A stretch of DNA of 64,000 bases from Heliopora coerulea (taxonomy: Eukaryota; Cnidaria; Anthozoa; Scleralcyonacea; Helioporidae). The position numbers and the translations under genes are program-made. This document shows, in pieces, positions 44,630 through 55,454 of the stretch. The stretch spans positions 77,554 to 141,553 of the forward strand of contig JASJOG010000500.1 in the NCBI GenBank assembly GCA_030142905.1, written 5' to 3'. Under the pieces are notes generated by a model. The model searched no databases, had not been told where the DNA came from, and saw only the letters and a list, made by a program, of their open reading frames with translations. Numbering within the stretch: position 1 is the stretch's first letter; every line of letters starts with the position of its first letter.

Positions 44630-44990
44630 TGGCTCATGTAGCGAGCCAGCTCTTCTAATACAGCTGGCCTTTCTCGCCGAGATCTCGCCTTCCTGTAAAA
44701 TCCCTTGTGAAATTTGTTTTCGTTTACATGAGCGGATGGCCAGCCCTCCTAAGCGAGATCTCGCTATTGACTACCCAACATATCAGCTGGGAGGGCAGGA
44801 TATTTTCGAGGTAATCGCATTAAGACGGCCAAACCTTCCTACGAGGGCTGGGAAAAATTAATAAACGGATACGCGCTAGGTCCAACCCTGCTAGAAGGGC
44901 CAGAAAATGCCCATGCAAAGGCGATATGAAGTTCAGTTCTCTTACCAGGGCTAGCCTCCAAGAAGGCTGGCTCGCCTTCATCTAAACATC
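44630..44990. repeat. MITE-like repeat with GCGAGCCAGC ends
   Basis: GTAGCGAGCCAGCTCTTC at the left mirrors GAAGGCTGGCTCGCC at the right. Internal repeats alternate GGCCAGCCCTCC, AGCGAGATCTCGC and AGGGCTGG. The ends resemble the element at 31990-32940. Confidence 0.65.
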
Positions 44991-45035
44991 CCCTTAAAGA
45001 TGATGTTCCACATTCTGTAGCTTATAACACTTCAT

Positions 45036-45150
45036 GGCGGGAGCTCTCCCTTTGACGAGTAAAATCGTCTAGTTTTAGCCAGTGTAAAATCGTCTGGCGT
45101 TAGTCCGAGTAAAATCATGGAAGTCTTATCCCGCCGGGAAAGAATGAAAG
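45036..45150 (+). repeat. GACGAGTAAAATCGTCT repeat family, best copy
   Basis: TTTGACGAGTAAAATCGTCT is followed by two tandem units of about 30 bp (GTAAAATCGTCTGGCGTTAG) and ends CCGGGAAAGAATG. Other copies: 46164-46235, 47338-47455, 49535-49640 (inverted), 51008-51105 and a trace at 9118-9165. Several copies end GGGAAAGAGTTAA, and the inverted one begins ATTCTTTCCC, so it may be a small TTAA-targeted MITE. Confidence 0.75.
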
Positions 45151-45238
45151 AAACTGATGGCAACTTTATTACCAGACTCTTGTGCGGAGATTTTGTGCCA
45201 CAACAGACAATCATCTTTATTCCAAAGAATTAACTTAC

Positions 45239-45369
45239 CTGCCAGTAATCTAAATATTTCCCATAAACTAAGGACTGGTCCCGTTTAATGCTTTTAATTC
45301 TTTGCTCTTCTTTTGAATCAACTTTAACGCCAGATACAAAGCCAAGAAAAGTATTGTCTGGGCTGTGAG
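45239..45369 (-). CDS. MGAT5: MGAT5-like exon 8
   Basis: 131 bp, acceptor CTACAG, donor GTAAGT. It encodes (P)HSPDNTFLGFVSGVKVDS and KEEQRIKSIKRDQSLVYGKY plus LDYWQ, matching the strongly conserved HTPDNSFLGFV and QSLVYGK motifs of MGAT5. The first residue is completed by one base from exon 7. Confidence 0.97.
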
Positions 45370-45484
45370 CTGTAGCGAAGAAAAATTAAAATGGATTAAT
45401 CCTTGACCTCGATTATTTAATTCTATTCTCACTTTTCACCGTGTAGTTCACATTTGAATGAGTCAGTCTCTCAACGATAGCCTA

Positions 45485-45832
45485 CACTGCAAAAAAATAA
45501 AATTCTTCTTTTGAGAAAAAAAACTTCTTTTAAGAGCATAGTTCTTAAATTAGGAAATGTTACCTTGTACCCCAAACAGGATAATTTTTCTGAATAAGCT
45601 ATCTTGATAAGAAAATATTTCTTAAAAGAAGACACATTTTCTTGAATCAAGAAAATATATCTAGACTAGACAGGAAAAATATTCTTGAATCAAGATATTT
45701 TCTTAAATTTCTTGAAAGAAGAAAAAAATCATCATGGTTTTTCTTATCAAGAATTTATTTTTTGCCAGGAAATTAATCTTAAATCTTTTATCTAGAAAAA
45801 CTATCTACCCAAGATTTTGATTTCTTGCTGTG
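45485..45832. mobile_element. 348-bp MITE with TA target duplication
   Basis: Ends CACTGCAAAAAAA and TTTCTTGCTGTG flanked by TA (45483-45484, 45833-45834). The interior is very AT-rich and filled with palindromic variants of CTTGATTCAAGAAAATAT and TTCTTAAAAGAA. Its superfamily cannot be decided from the ends alone (Tc1/mariner-like by the TA). Confidence 0.72.
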
Positions 45833-46432
45833 TAGCTAAACCGAAACAACACCGTTGCACTAATGAAACAATGGTCTTAAACTCTATTTTGAGTTTCGAT
45901 TTGTCTTTACTGGTCAAGTCGATCTCCCATCGAATAAACCTCTCAGAAATGTATCTGTGGTCATGCAGTTTTCACGTATAGTAGGGAGAGGAGAGATAAT
46001 TTCATAATTTAACTGTGAGATGTGAAAATCATTTTACCGTTGCGTGTAACATCTCACGGCACTAAAAACCCTTTTAAGTACTTAACCCAGAACCTTGCGT
46101 TGACTATGCAGTAGGTTCACGCATAGAGATAATATATTAATCCTTTATTATTTGAAACGTTTCTCCTTGACGAATAAAATCGTCTGGCATTAGCCAGAGT
46201 AAAATTAAAAACTCGGGTACGGATCGGAAGGGGTTAACTAGAGGGGACATTATACCTAAATGTCACTCAACCGCAGTTGACAAATCGAAGGTTGCCATGT
46301 TGGATAAACCGGGAATAAACCAGACAAAGCCAGGGAATGGAACATTCAAAATCTTTATTTTTTTTTCTCTTGTTTTTGTCTTCTATTTTAAAAAAAGAAT
46401 ATAAAACAACTGAGGCAAAAATAGCAATCTAC

Positions 46433-46862
46433 TACACCTTTTGCTGTTCATTACCGCAAAATATACTATCATTAACGCCAACCTCAAACTCATTAACGCA
46501 AAAATACATTCATATTATTTAATCGACTTTCACTAGCGTAGATACGCCACCAATTGCATCGAAGAGCATTCCATAGCGCCAACAGATGGCCATTAACAAC
46601 ATTCTGTCATACATTAGGGTTAATAAAATTTCAATTAGGCGAGATATTTCTCTTGCATAATTGAAATTTTATCATCCCAAATGTATTATGGAACGGTTTT
46701 AATGGTCGTCTGTTGGCGCTATGGAATGCTCTTTGATGCAAGTGGTTGCGTACCTACGCTAGTTAATCTCGATTGAGTAAGATGAACGTATTTATGCGTT
46801 AATGAGTTTGACGAGGGCGTTAATGATAGTATGTTTTCTGGTAAAGAACAGCAAAAGGTGTA
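46433..46862. mobile_element. 430-bp foldback element, copy 2
   Basis: Ends TACACCTTTTGCTGTTC and its exact inverse at 46846-46862. The arms match each other and the element at 18670-19502: AATATACTATCATTAACGCC, CATTCCATAGCGCCAACAGA, TGGCCATTAAC. The centre holds a second short inverted pair (AATAAAATTTCAATTA / TAATTGAAATTTTAT). It lacks most of the longer copy's middle. Confidence 0.88.
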
Positions 46863-47149
46863 ACAGCCAGAAAAGCAGTTATTCTGTTATACAGTTTGCG
46901 GAAATAAACACGAAAGAACAGCCGTTCGACCTCGGGGTTCTCGAACAAACGGCAAAGGGCCTGGAGTGAAACAATTTGCCCCTCAAATTTATTCAAAATG
47001 GCGACGTTGAATTGGTTACTAAATTTTGAAGCCATTGCCTTCTCTAGTTTGGTAAGATCCCTATCGGCTCACAGGAATTCTACTCAGAAACAAAAAGTAC
47101 TTTTAGAAAAAATAGGAAGTAGTGCCTGAAGATCAGGATAACTACTTAC

Positions 47150-47289
47150 GAAACATTGTCATAAATTGTCTTAGGTCCAAATCGAGTCTAGCCCATCCAG
47201 ATTTTCCGCCAGGAATTAGTTTTCCATCATAATTGTCGTAATTAAATTCTGCTTCGGTTCCAAAAGAATCTAGAATGCGAAGCTTGCAT
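47150..47289 (-). CDS. MGAT5: MGAT5-like exon 7
   Basis: 140 bp, acceptor CTTTAG, donor GTAAGT. It encodes (R)CKLRILDSFGTEAEFNYDN, DGKLIPGGKSGWARLDLDL and RQFMTMF(P), matching the VLDSFGTEPEFN block. Phase 1 in, 1 out. Confidence 0.97.
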
Positions 47290-47684
47290 CTAAAGAAAGA
47301 TTTAGCGAAGATTACCCAACACAATCTTTTTCCCTGTCCGAGACGTCTCCCATTGACGAGTAAAATCATCTAGTGTAAGCCAAAGTAAAACTAAATCTGG
47401 TATTAGTCAGGGTAAAATAATACAAGTCGAATTGGGACGAGAAAGAATTAATAAAGCATTAAACATAGGGTTTTCCGGTAGGAATTAATAAGGAGGCTAC
47501 TATCTTATGCATTGTTAAATGGCGAAACATAGAATACAGGGAGCTACAGATCAAATTCCTTACTTCTCTTGGTGTAGAACGTTTTGGAGCACTGGTGTCG
47601 TAAAAGGCGTTAACGACTTTAAGAGATAGTTAAAGGGTGTCAGCATCGGATGATAGTTCATTTACAAATCATGTGCTAATTGTT

Positions 47685-47798
47685 TTAGTAGAAACACACT
47701 TTGCAAAGAACATTATTCGTCTTCTCTGGGATTGCACTTTCAAGTAAGCATTCTATTTCGTCTTCAGAAACTTCACATAAATGAGAGGCGGAAGCCAT
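47685..47798 (-). pseudogene. Crypton/KIAA1958-like N-terminal fragment, second locus
   Basis: From ATG at 47798 it reads MASASHLCEVSEDEIECLLE and SAIPEKTNNV before losing similarity and ending at 47685. The CEVSEDEIExLLExAIPEKTxxA pattern matches the N-terminus of tyrosine-recombinase-like proteins, as at 30776. An adjacent palindrome (GCTACTCGCTCTCTATCG / CGAATAGATAGCGAGTAGC, 47803-47838) resembles an element end. Confidence 0.55.
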
Positions 47799-48190
47799 TT
47801 TTGCTACTCGCTCTCTATCGACGAATAGATAGCGAGTAGCGTAGCCAGTCACAATGCAGCATTTCCAGTAGTACTCGACTAAGTTTCTACAAATACACGC
47901 TAATAATAGGCCGTGGGTATATTTTAAACCAGAATTTAAGTGGGGACTATTGGCCACCCTGAGTCTCTTCTTGGATGCCCCGCTGTGCATCGATGCCTCA
48001 AGTAAGCGCTTTGGCTTGGTATTAAAAGTTAAATAGCAAACTTTTTAATTGACTATAATAAATGTTTGAAGGTCTGTCCCTCATCTTTGTGGTTAGGAGC
48101 CCCTTTTTCCTAAACCTTCGACCGCAAGCGATCATCTGTCTTCTTTGAATCAACACAATCACAAGTTTTTGTTTCGGAAGGTTTACTTAC

Positions 48191-48334
48191 CTGTAACGGG
48201 AAAAAAGTGAACCAGTGGCCTGGCGAATATAGACTACGCCATTTATATCGGTAAAGATGATGTCAAAATTATCTGAAAACGTTTTCTGGTGTGGAGCAAT
48301 GCATCCATTTTCCCCTTTTGGAACTTGAAGTAGT
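48191..48334 (-). CDS. MGAT5: MGAT5-like exon 6
   Basis: 144 bp, acceptor TTCAAG, donor GTAAGT. It encodes (K)LLQVPKGENGCIAPHQKTF, SDNFDIIFTDINGVVYIRQA and TGSLFSRY(R), matching the IELIYTDIxGL region. Phase 1 in, 2 out. Confidence 0.93.
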
Positions 48335-48670
48335 CTTGAAAAGAAGAGAAAAAAAAAACAAAAACCAGTCTTATTGATAAGAAAGTTCATGTGAAAGCAA
48401 TTCACAAACGCTAACAAAACTGTTAGGTGGATGGACTATAAACCCGAAGCTGTCAATCCACTAAAAATACAATACAGTTCTTTGGTTTTCACTCGATTTG
48501 AATTAACAATAATAAAAATTTTCTCCCGAGCCTTCCCATAAAGAGTTTACAGACACGTCAGCTGGTTGCAGCTCTGTTTCTTTACTAAGATGGAATAGCG
48601 ATTTTAAGTTCATAAAAGGATTTGAGTTCATAAAACGTGCTTCAACCTGCAGAAAATGTTCCTGATAAGC

Positions 48671-48740
48671 TGAGGCGGGGGTCAAACCCGTAACTACTTA
48701 ATGGTCAGTGAGACGTTCGAAACTGAGTTACCAACACCTT
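48671..48740 (-). pseudogene. Degenerate tRNA-like sequence
   Basis: The minus strand shows GTAACTCAGTTTCGAACGTC in A-box position and GGGTTTGACCCCCG in B-box position. The arms are poorly paired, so it is a remnant of a tRNA-derived repeat at most. Confidence 0.35.
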
Positions 48741-49534
48741 ACATGGACAAAAGTTAAAACTATGTTCTTGTTTAGTCGATGGACATATGTACTGCCTGAG
48801 CGCTGGTATCAATACGATTTTCATATAGTTTCGATTTCAATAGATTTAATAAATGCTGCGATTAATGCACATCATTCATAAAACAAAATTTAAAAAGTTC
48901 ATTTAAGATTTAGAAAATCATCAGGATTTTATTCTTGTCAACCTTAACATTGTTGGTTTGGCGTTAGTGAATTGACATATTTGTAAGATATTGGCACTGA
49001 TGGCATAGGCGTAGGAAGCCGGGGGTGCAAGAGTACGTGACTCCCTAAATAGTAGAAGCAAGGGGAGCCATGCTCCCCAATATTTATGACAGTAGCTCTT
49101 TCTTATAATGTACTGTAGTGTTTCAGGTTGGACTAAAAAATCAGCTGTAGAGTAAACATTTGTAATTATCATTTGTTTATGATCTTTCTATTCTTTTGTG
49201 AAACTGCTGTCGAAATGCAGGAAATAGCGTTTCAAAGCCTCAAAAAATACCCCATAAAATTTTCTGGGGGATGCATTCCGCTGAGCCTCTCTACAGCTGG
49301 ATTGTGCCCTATGACTCTGTCCCGGCTAACCGCCAACACTACCGACTCGGCGTACAATACATGGCTTGGCATTTGTCAGTTCGGTTAATAGGTGGCTTTC
49401 ACGTGACCTCATGGCGGCCATGTTGGCGGAGTTTTTACAAAAGAATGTCATTAACTTCTGTTGTATGTGGTACCAACATGGCTACCCTATCATTTTCTTT
49501 TGAATCCCAAGGGACTGATTGCACCCCATCAATT

Positions 49535-49640
49535 GGTCAAATTCTTTCCCTGTAGGATAAGACTTCTACTATTTTACTCTGGCTAACGCTAGACGATTTT
49601 ACTCGTCAAAGGAAGAGATCCCGCGGGGAAGGAGTTAATG
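49535..49640 (-). repeat. GACGAGTAAAAT repeat family, inverted copy
   Basis: Reverse orientation of the family at 45036-45150: ATTCTTTCCCTGTAGGATAAG, TACTCTGGCTAACGCTAGAC, TTTTACTCGTC, and ends GGGGAAGGAGTTAATG. The matching ATTCTTTCCC and GGGAAGGAGTTAA ends support a MITE origin. Confidence 0.7.
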
Positions 49641-49732
49641 CCTCAACCAACCAAAGTCTACCACATAACAACTACTATGAAGAGAAAATATCATAAATTA
49701 ACCTACGCTGCTAAAATCAACTAGAAAAGTTG

Positions 49733-50060
49733 ACTGGAGCAGGATTCGAACTCGCATCTTAGGGTAACCGGACGGCTGCTCTACCAATTGAGCTATTGAA
49801 CTAACTGGGTACAGTATAATTGTTTAGTCCAATTTAAGTGCGCGAAAGATTCTCACGACCATTTAACACTCGATATCCATGAGGAAAGTGCAGTGTTTCC
49901 ATTCTATTTCAGAATCATCCTCAGGGTAACATTAAGAGAAAATTTCATGAATTGACTTACACTGCTAAAATCAACCAGAAAAGTTGACTATAGCGGGATT
50001 CGAACTCACATGTTCGGGTAAGCGGATCGCTGCTCTACCACATCGAGCTATCGAGTCAAC
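49733..50060 (-). repeat. Two tRNA-like modules in tandem with a shared body (SINE-like)
   Basis: Minus-strand tRNA-like modules at 49733-49802 (A-box TAGCTCAATTGGTAGAGC, B-box GAGTTCGAATCC) and 49987-50058 (A-box TAGCTCGATGTGG, B-box GAGTTCGAATCC) are separated by the body 49803-49960. Each module is followed by AGTCAACTTTTC.AGTTGATTTTAGCAG. The first loop reads CCGGTTA, so U33 is missing, as in the 18032 family. Neither module looks like a working tRNA. Confidence 0.8.
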
Positions 50061-50108
50061 TGGGAACAGTATAGAGTTTGACATTTATACCAACAAGTAT
50101 ACACTTAC

Positions 50109-50272
50109 TTGGGCAAGTCACTTGCTAAAGCAGTAACAATGAGGTCGTGTCCCAACATGTACACTGATGTGACCAAATCGCTCCATTGTACCAACTCCCC
50201 TAAAGGTCCTCCTGTGTATGCCCAGTCAAATAACACTGGGCTAACGGCGAAGCTACCCAGAAATACCAGAAC
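50109..50272 (-). CDS. MGAT5: MGAT5-like exon 5
   Basis: 164 bp, acceptor TTCCAG, donor GTAAGT. It encodes VLVFLGSFAVSPVLFDWAYT, GGPLGELVQWSDLVTSVYML and GHDLIVTALASDLP, including the invariant GGPLGELVQWSDL block at the start of the GT-B catalytic domain. A SINE-like repeat ends only about 50 bp past the donor. Confidence 0.98.
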
Positions 50273-50466
50273 CTGGAAAGAAATTATTCTTTCATGAAGA
50301 TTAAATTCAAACACTATAAGCAGATCACAAATAAAATATATCATATTGTAGTTAAAAATGGAATAATTATTGCAAGTATCCTTCGTAATTCAACCTTTCG
50401 TGCAAATATTTATTATTATTATTTGATATAGTACATATGATTTTATACATACACTTATCGACTAAC

Positions 50467-50628
50467 CTTCAGTTTCTTTCTTGAAGCTAGATTATTAGAC
50501 TTTTTCTTCAGATTATCCAACGCTTTTACCCATTCAGGCCATAAACTAGTTATTCTTTGTCTCAACCATTTAAACTTTGGATACTTCATGGTTATCATCA
50601 GTTGTCTTATATTCGTACGAGGCTCAGC
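50467..50628 (-). CDS. MGAT5: MGAT5-like exon 4
   Basis: 162 bp, acceptor TGTCAG, donor GTTAGT. It encodes AEPRTNIRQLMITMKYPKFK, WLRQRITSLWPEWVKALDNL and KKKSNNLASRKKLK, corresponding to the helical segment that precedes the KVLVHLG strand. Phase 0 to 0. Confidence 0.93.
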
Positions 50629-51652
50629 CTGACAGATGAAAAATACAAATGTCGAGGATGAATCTATTTTCATGATACAACGCATTTTAAACTGCTTGCT
50701 GTCCTACATCTGATCACTGATGTTCTCCATTAATGCAATGATTTTTCTATCGTAAACCAAAATGACGAATGTTTCCTAAAAATGCATATTTCCATTTTTT
50801 TTACATTTTTACGATTACGGTGCGATGATTATATGGATGGTTTGGTCGTTATACAATCGTGACTTTCTCATGACATCCAAGCTTATCAATTTTGGACACC
50901 ACGCGTGAGACTCCCAAAAACTTCATCAGTTTTTAAGTTAACAGTATTCCAATCAATTTAGACGAATTCACAGCTAAAGTGATACACATTCTCGTTTAAA
51001 ACTCATTCCTGGAGTAAACTCTCCATCTAACGAGCAAAATCGTTTAGTGTTTGCTGCAGTAAGATGACAGAAGTCTTATTTCACCGGGAAAGAGTTAATT
51101 TTGATGGTTTTAATTTGATGGCTGTTTATTTTGATGGCTTAATTCTGGGTCATCCGCTAAATCGCTTTCACGTTGGTCGGCCACACTGTATACGTTTCTC
51201 ATACGACGAGATAATTTTGTTTCTCGAGCAAAAACAACTATAGATTCTTTCATAATAAAAAACCAGTTTCTCAATTTTCATCTCCCTTGTCAAGTTTGGA
51301 CGCATTTCCCGCCGTCTCAGAAAGTTCAGAGTAAGTCCCCGGACATATCTTGCGGACTCACTCTTACGTAATAAATGCGAAAAATGGAGTGCTGTGTAGG
51401 CAGTTCAGAGCGACGTAGAAAATGTTTAATTGTTTAAAGGTAGTGTTCTGCAAAATAGAAACCCGAAAGAACAACAGATTGAAATTTGAAAGGAAAGCCC
51501 TTTATCAGAGTGTGTAAAATGTGAGACGAGGTCGAAAACATTAGTTGTTGCACGTTCAAAAACAGTAAGAAATAAATGTTACCAATCAGATTAGCGGAAG
51601 GTAAACAAAATGATAAACTGGATGTAGTTTGACAGTTAGTACTAAATATTAC

Positions 51653-51727
51653 CTTTGCTTTCTCGGTGTCACTGGCTGCGGGAATCCCAGGTTGTCGTTG
51701 GGGCAAAACAGGGCACCACGATTCGAC
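51653..51727 (-). CDS. MGAT5: MGAT5-like exon 3 of the resolved set
   Basis: 75 bp, acceptor TGTAG, donor GTAATA. It encodes VESWCPVLPQRQPGIPAASD and TEKAK, matching VENWCPRLPWR in the family. Phase 0 to 0. Confidence 0.9.
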
Positions 51728-51812
51728 CTACATTTTTTTAAAAAAAACAACTTTTATTTTGCATACAGACAAGAACGGTTGTCTATCAGGGTACACAGTT
51801 CACTTCCTTTAA

Positions 51813-51955
51813 TTAACCCTTTAAAGGTTGAGCTTTTCAAAAGAAATTGCTTTTTGTGCATTCTATTCAAATCCTTTTGAAAATTTATTGAAATTTGTTC
51901 ACGCATCCTTACGTGAAATCGTACAGATATGTCTGATCCCCCGTTAAAGGTTTAA
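51813..51955 (+). repeat. TTAA-type MITE, copy 1 (decayed)
   Basis: Aligns directly with 53923-54061: CTTTTCAAAAGAAAT, ATTCAAATCCTTTTGAAAATT, GTTCACG.ATCC. The ends TTAACCCTTTAA and GTTAAAGG are less well preserved. Confidence 0.7.
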
Positions 51956-52212
51956 ATATTCGTTGTTTCCTTATCCGTAGCTATACTTTACTTTTCTTAA
52001 ATCTACTTACAGTAGCTTGCTTAGTACTCTCCTTTACTTTGCTAGCCAGCCTGATCCCTGAAACTTGTTACTTTCCAAGTTTTATGAATTTTAATTTACT
52101 TCACTTTACTTCAACTCACCTCATTGCAAATCATGTCACCACAGGTCGCCCACGTCACATCTCACCTCACTTCTCATTAATGCTTTGCGTTGCTACAACC
52201 ATTGCACTGCAT

Positions 52213-52882
52213 TCAGTGAACTCGATTTCTGTATCTGGAATGCTAACTCCCAGTCATTTGGCCGGGCAAAAAGTCAACCCAAGATGGCCTCCCATAAAGG
52301 CAAAGTTTGTTCGTCAGTTTCAGTCGTTTTCGCAGTCTTGTACGTCAGCTCCAGTCCGTTACAAGTTTATACGACCTTAATCTATAGTTTTTGTTTGGTT
52401 CGGCTTCGAAAACATTCTCAACCATCAGAAAAGTGTTCAGAGGAAATATTACTGGACCAACAGTGTGGCCTAAGAAGTGTACTAAATTGTCTAAAGATGG
52501 TAAACTAACGGTAAAAAAGAGGACTAGCACTTAGTAGTCTCCTAAAGGAATTTTGGAGACTGTTTTACGAGGTTTTGCGTTAGCTTGGTAATTGATTTTT
52601 GCGAAAATACATAACTCCTAACTCGGTTTGACTTTGTCGAATTATGTTTGAAATTCTTACATTCATTTCTGTATTTGAAGAAATGTTTTGTGAGTATTTT
52701 CGAAGAAAACTCTTCAGAAAATGTAAGAAGTCAGGTGGGACACTAAAACTGACGTACAAGCCCGCATAGAGGGGACTGAAACAGTGAAACTGACGTATAA
52801 AATTGCCCTGCATTGGCGGCCACCTTGGCTTCACATTTCATTGGCTAGTCAGCATTCCAAATATAGAAATCGAGTTCATTGA
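52213..52882. mobile_element. 670-bp inverted-repeat element, copy 2
   Basis: Begins TCAGTGAACTCGATTTC and ends GAAATCGAGTTCATTGA, with inverted repeats of about 100 bp as in 32108-32741. It is flanked by the 6-bp direct repeat CTGCAT (52207-52212 and 52883-52888). Both copies share CCAAGATGG.C.CCCAT and CAGTTTCAGTC-type internal sequence without coding capacity. Confidence 0.85.
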
Positions 52883-53183
52883 CTGCATTACATTGCATCT
52901 TATTTCATCACACATTTCGAACTCACGAATAATTCACCAGCAAAACACAAAGGTCAATACCGAAAAAGTGTTTGAATTTCTCATCTGAATGAGCATTAAA
53001 TTTCGACAACTTTCAATACTTTCACTTTATCTCATTTAATTTTACATTTTATCTATTGACTTTACCTCACCTTATTTTGCCTCATTCTGTTCACCTTTGT
53101 CGCTTCACATCAATTCGCTTTCACTTCCCTAAACTTTACTTCTCTTTGCTTCAGTTACCCTCGATAAAAACTCATGTACCAAC

Positions 53184-53273
53184 CTCACTAAGATATTTTA
53201 TAATACTGCAAAGATCGTCTTTTTCCACTCCATTTTTCCGGAAGCAATCTTGATCTCCTAATTCTTGTAGATA
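53184..53273 (-). CDS. MGAT5: MGAT5-like exon 2 of the resolved set
   Basis: 90 bp, acceptor TTAAAG, donor GTTGGT. It encodes YLQELGDQDCFRKNGVEKDD and LCSIIKYLSE, matching the CYxxxGVxGxxCSFxIYLSE segment. It joins exon 3 in phase to give YLSE-VESWCP. Confidence 0.92.
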
Positions 53274-53459
53274 CTTTAAAAAAATGAACGTCTTAAGCAA
53301 ATTATAAGGGTTAAAGGCTAGAGTGCAGTTTGGCGGACGCATCAGCATGCTGACCTGTACTGCTGGCTCAATAGTCGAGTAAAGTGAGATTTGGTGGGAA
53401 AATTTTAAGGGCCATAACAAGGAAAATTGGGTTTACTAAAAATATTATAACGAAATGTA

Positions 53460-53550
53460 TTTAGTTAGAGTTAGGATTAGGATTAGGGTTACGATTAGGA
53501 CTAGTGTTAGAGTTAGCATTGGTTGTAGAGTTAGTATTGTTAGTATCTCT
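53460..53550. repeat. Short degenerate telomere-like tract
   Basis: GTTAGGATTAGGATTAGGGTTACGATTAGG-type units and related GTTAGAG/GTTAG variants, in the opposite polarity to the array at 17518-17800. Confidence 0.7.
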
Positions 53551-53922
53551 GAGCAAATTGGGAGACATCATCAAGAATAGACGTTAGGAAGTGTCTCTCA
53601 GACTCAAATATGTGATCTTGTGACCTGTAACTGAAGAAATATCTAACTTAAAGACGTTGATGATTACATTACTCTACAAGTTGGGGTGCCCCCCCCGGGG
53701 GTGGCCCAGTAAATTTTTAGGGGGCCGGAGGGCTTATAGGACACTCTGGTAGTTACGCCAATGAAGACATTACAAGGGGAAATCATGATCGTGTCATGTC
53801 ATTAAATGTGATAAAACTACGCTTACTTTTCTCCTTAAATTTTTTCGCTTCAGAAAACAATAATTTTCAAACTTTGTTCGCCGCTTAACGCACTAGGAGG
53901 TTTGTTTATGAACTCATTTTAA

Positions 53923-54061
53923 CTCCTTCACTCCCGACCTTTTCAAAAGAAATTATAGATCATTCAATTTATTCAAAATCCTTTTGAAAATCCATTGAAT
54001 TCTGTTCATGAATCCAATTCGCATTAAATTGCACCTTTATGTGCGATTGGGTGTTAAAGAG
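53923..54061 (+). mobile_element. 139-bp MITE in a TTAA target
   Basis: Ends CTCCTTCACTCCC and GGGTGTTAAAGAG (inverse CTCTTTAACACCC) are flanked by TTAA at 53919-53922 and 54062-54065. TTAA duplications are typical of piggyBac-type elements. The interior has palindromes of CTTTTCAAAAG. A related decayed copy is at 51813-51955. Confidence 0.75.
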
Positions 54062-55454
54062 TTAAAAAAAACCCCAACAAACTCGCAGTACGTGCATTAT
54101 TGGATCGATAACACTCGGCTATCGGTGCGTGTTTTAAATCCGATAAAGCAGTCCAGCTTATTTCTTAAATATTGCATCAAATCAACGAACTGCATTCGCA
54201 TCATTAACTTGTCAGAAAGAAAAAACCATTGGTCTTGGGAGACTTAGGGGAAAGATCTGGCAACATCATATATTGCACCGCTGAACTTAAAAAGAAGGCG
54301 CAAGTACTTCTGCTGCATGTCACTACCGTGCATCATGAGGCATAACGAGATCCGCTTCAAGAAATTAATGTTAAGCATTATTCTACCAAATGTGTACGAT
54401 TGCAATAAACACAGACGATACGTGAACAGTGACGCAAACAAGGTCGGGCCTGGCCGGTCACGTGCCAAGCCAATCAGGCACGTGAATGAAGTCATGGATA
54501 TCCCACGCTATGTACAATATTCGATATCCCATTCTATTAGAACTGATTATAATTTATAAAGCTAATGCGCAACGCATGTGTTTTCGCAAACGGTGTCTGG
54601 TGTGGGTTCCCGAGGAACACCTAGGTCAGAGCTGAGCAAAGTTGCTCTTAAAATACAGAAAATGTCATTTCACGGACCCAAGAATTCAGAAACTTCCTGG
54701 GGGCCGTGTCCTCGCACCATCCAGAAAGCTTGCGCTTCTCGCTCCGCTGTCACCCTCCCTCGGTAAATTCATCGCTATATGCCTGTTCCCACTCAAAACC
54801 AATGGGTTGGCTAGCCCAGTGTAAGTGAACGCTTGCCGATCTCAAATTCTCAGAAAATGTTTCAGAACTGAGGAAGAAGATCGAAATTGCGACAGCCTCA
54901 CGAGATTGGGAGACGCTGTTACAATCGATCCATGAATTCAACGAATACTTATTTATTATAAATCTTATATTTCCATGCTAGGTTCTGTCGCTAAATAACT
55001 AAAGTATCTAATTTGCCATTAGAATGTGGCTGGGAAACATTTTCTGAGGATTTGGGCTCGTCGAATTTTCACGTACCACGATGATATTTGTTTTATAAAA
55101 TAACCAAGGTTTTTACGAGCTTTTGTGACTGTATCCATACATCCGTACCCTAATTGAAAGTGATAATGACGTCAGTGTCTCTGTGCTCTGAGAGAAAATG
55201 AAGCTTGACCATAAATTAGTTCAAAGTATTCTACATGTAAATGCAAACCATGACCAACCTCACATTTACTGGGACAGAATGGATATAATCTTGTTTGGCG
55301 TGGTATTTGACATTTTAATGTTTCGTCTGTATTATTTGCCAGGTAATCTGTTGAAGAAAAGTATCATGCGTTCTAGCAGTTTGGTTTTCACTAGAAACTG
55401 TTATTAACACATAAAAAATGTCATTAACATATAAGATGGAAAGTGCTCTTAGTT

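Noticed and set aside
54841..54950. Coding-like plus-strand segment (ELRKKIEIATASRDWETLL)
   Set aside because: Wrong strand for MGAT5, no start or splice support, and the area just upstream (54590-54790) looks like a common dispersed repeat.
55075..55147. Possible MGAT5 stem exon (residues GYGCMDTVTKARKNLGYF)
   Set aside because: It has an AG and a GT border, but its open frame ends with two extra bases while the next exon starts in phase 0, and the in-phase frame has a stop.
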